5,034 nt of DNA. Source: an uncultured Acidobacteriota bacterium. GTDB lineage: Bacteria; Acidobacteriota; Vicinamibacteria; Vicinamibacterales; UBA8438. How positions within the stretch are numbered: position 1 is the stretch's first letter; the number at the start of each line of letters is the position of its first letter. Below the pieces are notes generated by a model. It did no database searches, was not told the origin of the DNA, and saw nothing but the letters and a program-made list of their open reading frames with translations. A program made the translations under genes and the position numbers. The stretch is from NCBI GenBank assembly GCA_937888665.1, contig CALBET010001029.1:1-5034 (forward strand), in the 5' to 3' direction. This document shows positions 4,935 through 5,034 of the stretch, piece after piece.

Positions 4935-5034
4935 GTCGCGCGGGCTGCCCAGCTCAGCACGGGTGTTCCACCACGGGCTGCTAGCAGCCCGTGGTAGAAG
5001 TCCCGCTGCATTCGACCGGCGCTGAATCCGGCCG
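4931..5034 (-). CDS. Possible 3' end of an upstream gene coupled to the BCCT transporter
   Basis: A leftward frame is open from the window edge for 33 codons and stops at TGA 4933-4931, sharing ATGA with the BCCT start at 4934. It reads AGFSAGRMQRDFYHGLL, then AARGGTPVLSWAARAT. I do not recognise the family. In favour: the ATGA overlap mirrors the GTGA overlap further down the operon, and the BCCT start lacks its own ribosome site, so coupling would explain its translation. Against: a near-perfect palindrome covers residues FYHGLLAARGG, third positions are less G/C-rich than in the neighbouring genes, and an ATG inside (5011-5009) could make it only a short leader peptide. It may equally be non-coding. 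Confidence 0.35.
   Translation of the reverse strand, partial: AGFSAGRMQRDFYHGLLAARGGTPVLSWAARAT
4966..4999. repeat. Perfect 26-bp palindrome within a 34-bp inverted repeat upstream of the BCCT gene
   Basis: Bases 4970-4995 are an exact palindrome: ACCACGGGCTGCT followed at once by its reverse complement, with CTAG at the centre. The symmetry extends to 4966-4999 with one mismatch (4969/4996), which becomes a G-U pair only in the leftward transcript. It lies 32-65 bases upstream of the BCCT start. It could be an operator for a dimeric regulator, an mRNA hairpin in the leader, a terminator for an upstream gene (no T-tract follows), or one copy of a dispersed REP-like palindrome. The symmetry is seen directly; the role is inference. 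Confidence 0.85.

Overview
The window is GC-rich bacterial chromosome, with strong G/C preference at third codon positions. Three intact protein genes are present: a membrane-anchored SGNH/GDSL-type hydrolase on the + strand (703-1752), and a translationally coupled pair on the - strand, a BCCT-family transporter (4934-3402) followed by an MgtE-type magnesium channel (3405-2029). A Gram-negative bacterium with a large genome is likely (deltaproteobacteria-, Myxococcota- or Planctomycetes-like, judged only from the style of the SGNH protein, the IS66-like coiled coil and the recombinase remnant). Nothing here fixes the taxon.

Left end (1-702): the first 144 bases are the 5' end of a leftward coding region starting at a GTG. 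Its product becomes an acidic/basic coiled coil like the N-terminus of IS66-family TnpC transposases. To its right on the same strand lies the C-terminal remnant of what looks like a serine recombinase, broken by at least two single-base deletions and probably a third frame break. The simplest reading is an insertion sequence landed in, or beside, a dead recombinase. Bases 481-702 hold no gene I can support.

Middle (703-2028): the SGNH hydrolase is complete, with a signal anchor and all catalytic blocks. The roughly 275 bases between it and mgtE are not empty spacer. They hold two unrelated gene fragments: an antisense piece resembling the TVP38/TMEM64 (VTT) membrane family, which runs up to and over the SGNH stop codon, and a sense piece that is the C-terminal tail of a MutS-like ATPase, ending at its own TAG (1972-1974). 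They meet near 1861-1892, so this gap looks like a scar from deletion or recombination.

Right half (2029-5034): BCCT transporter and MgtE share a 4-base GTGA stop/start overlap, so they form one operon read leftward. The transporter resembles CaiT around its substrate-binding segment but keeps the residues expected of sodium-coupled members. An open frame entering from the right edge ends in an ATGA overlap with the BCCT start, suggesting a third coupled gene upstream, although that stretch also holds a 26-bp perfect palindrome which may instead be a repeat or regulatory element. Together the operon would move an osmolyte or quaternary amine (sodium-driven) and Mg2+ across the inner membrane.

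I see no CRISPR array, tRNA, rRNA or defence system. The most interesting parts are the concealed gene fragments and the right-edge palindrome.
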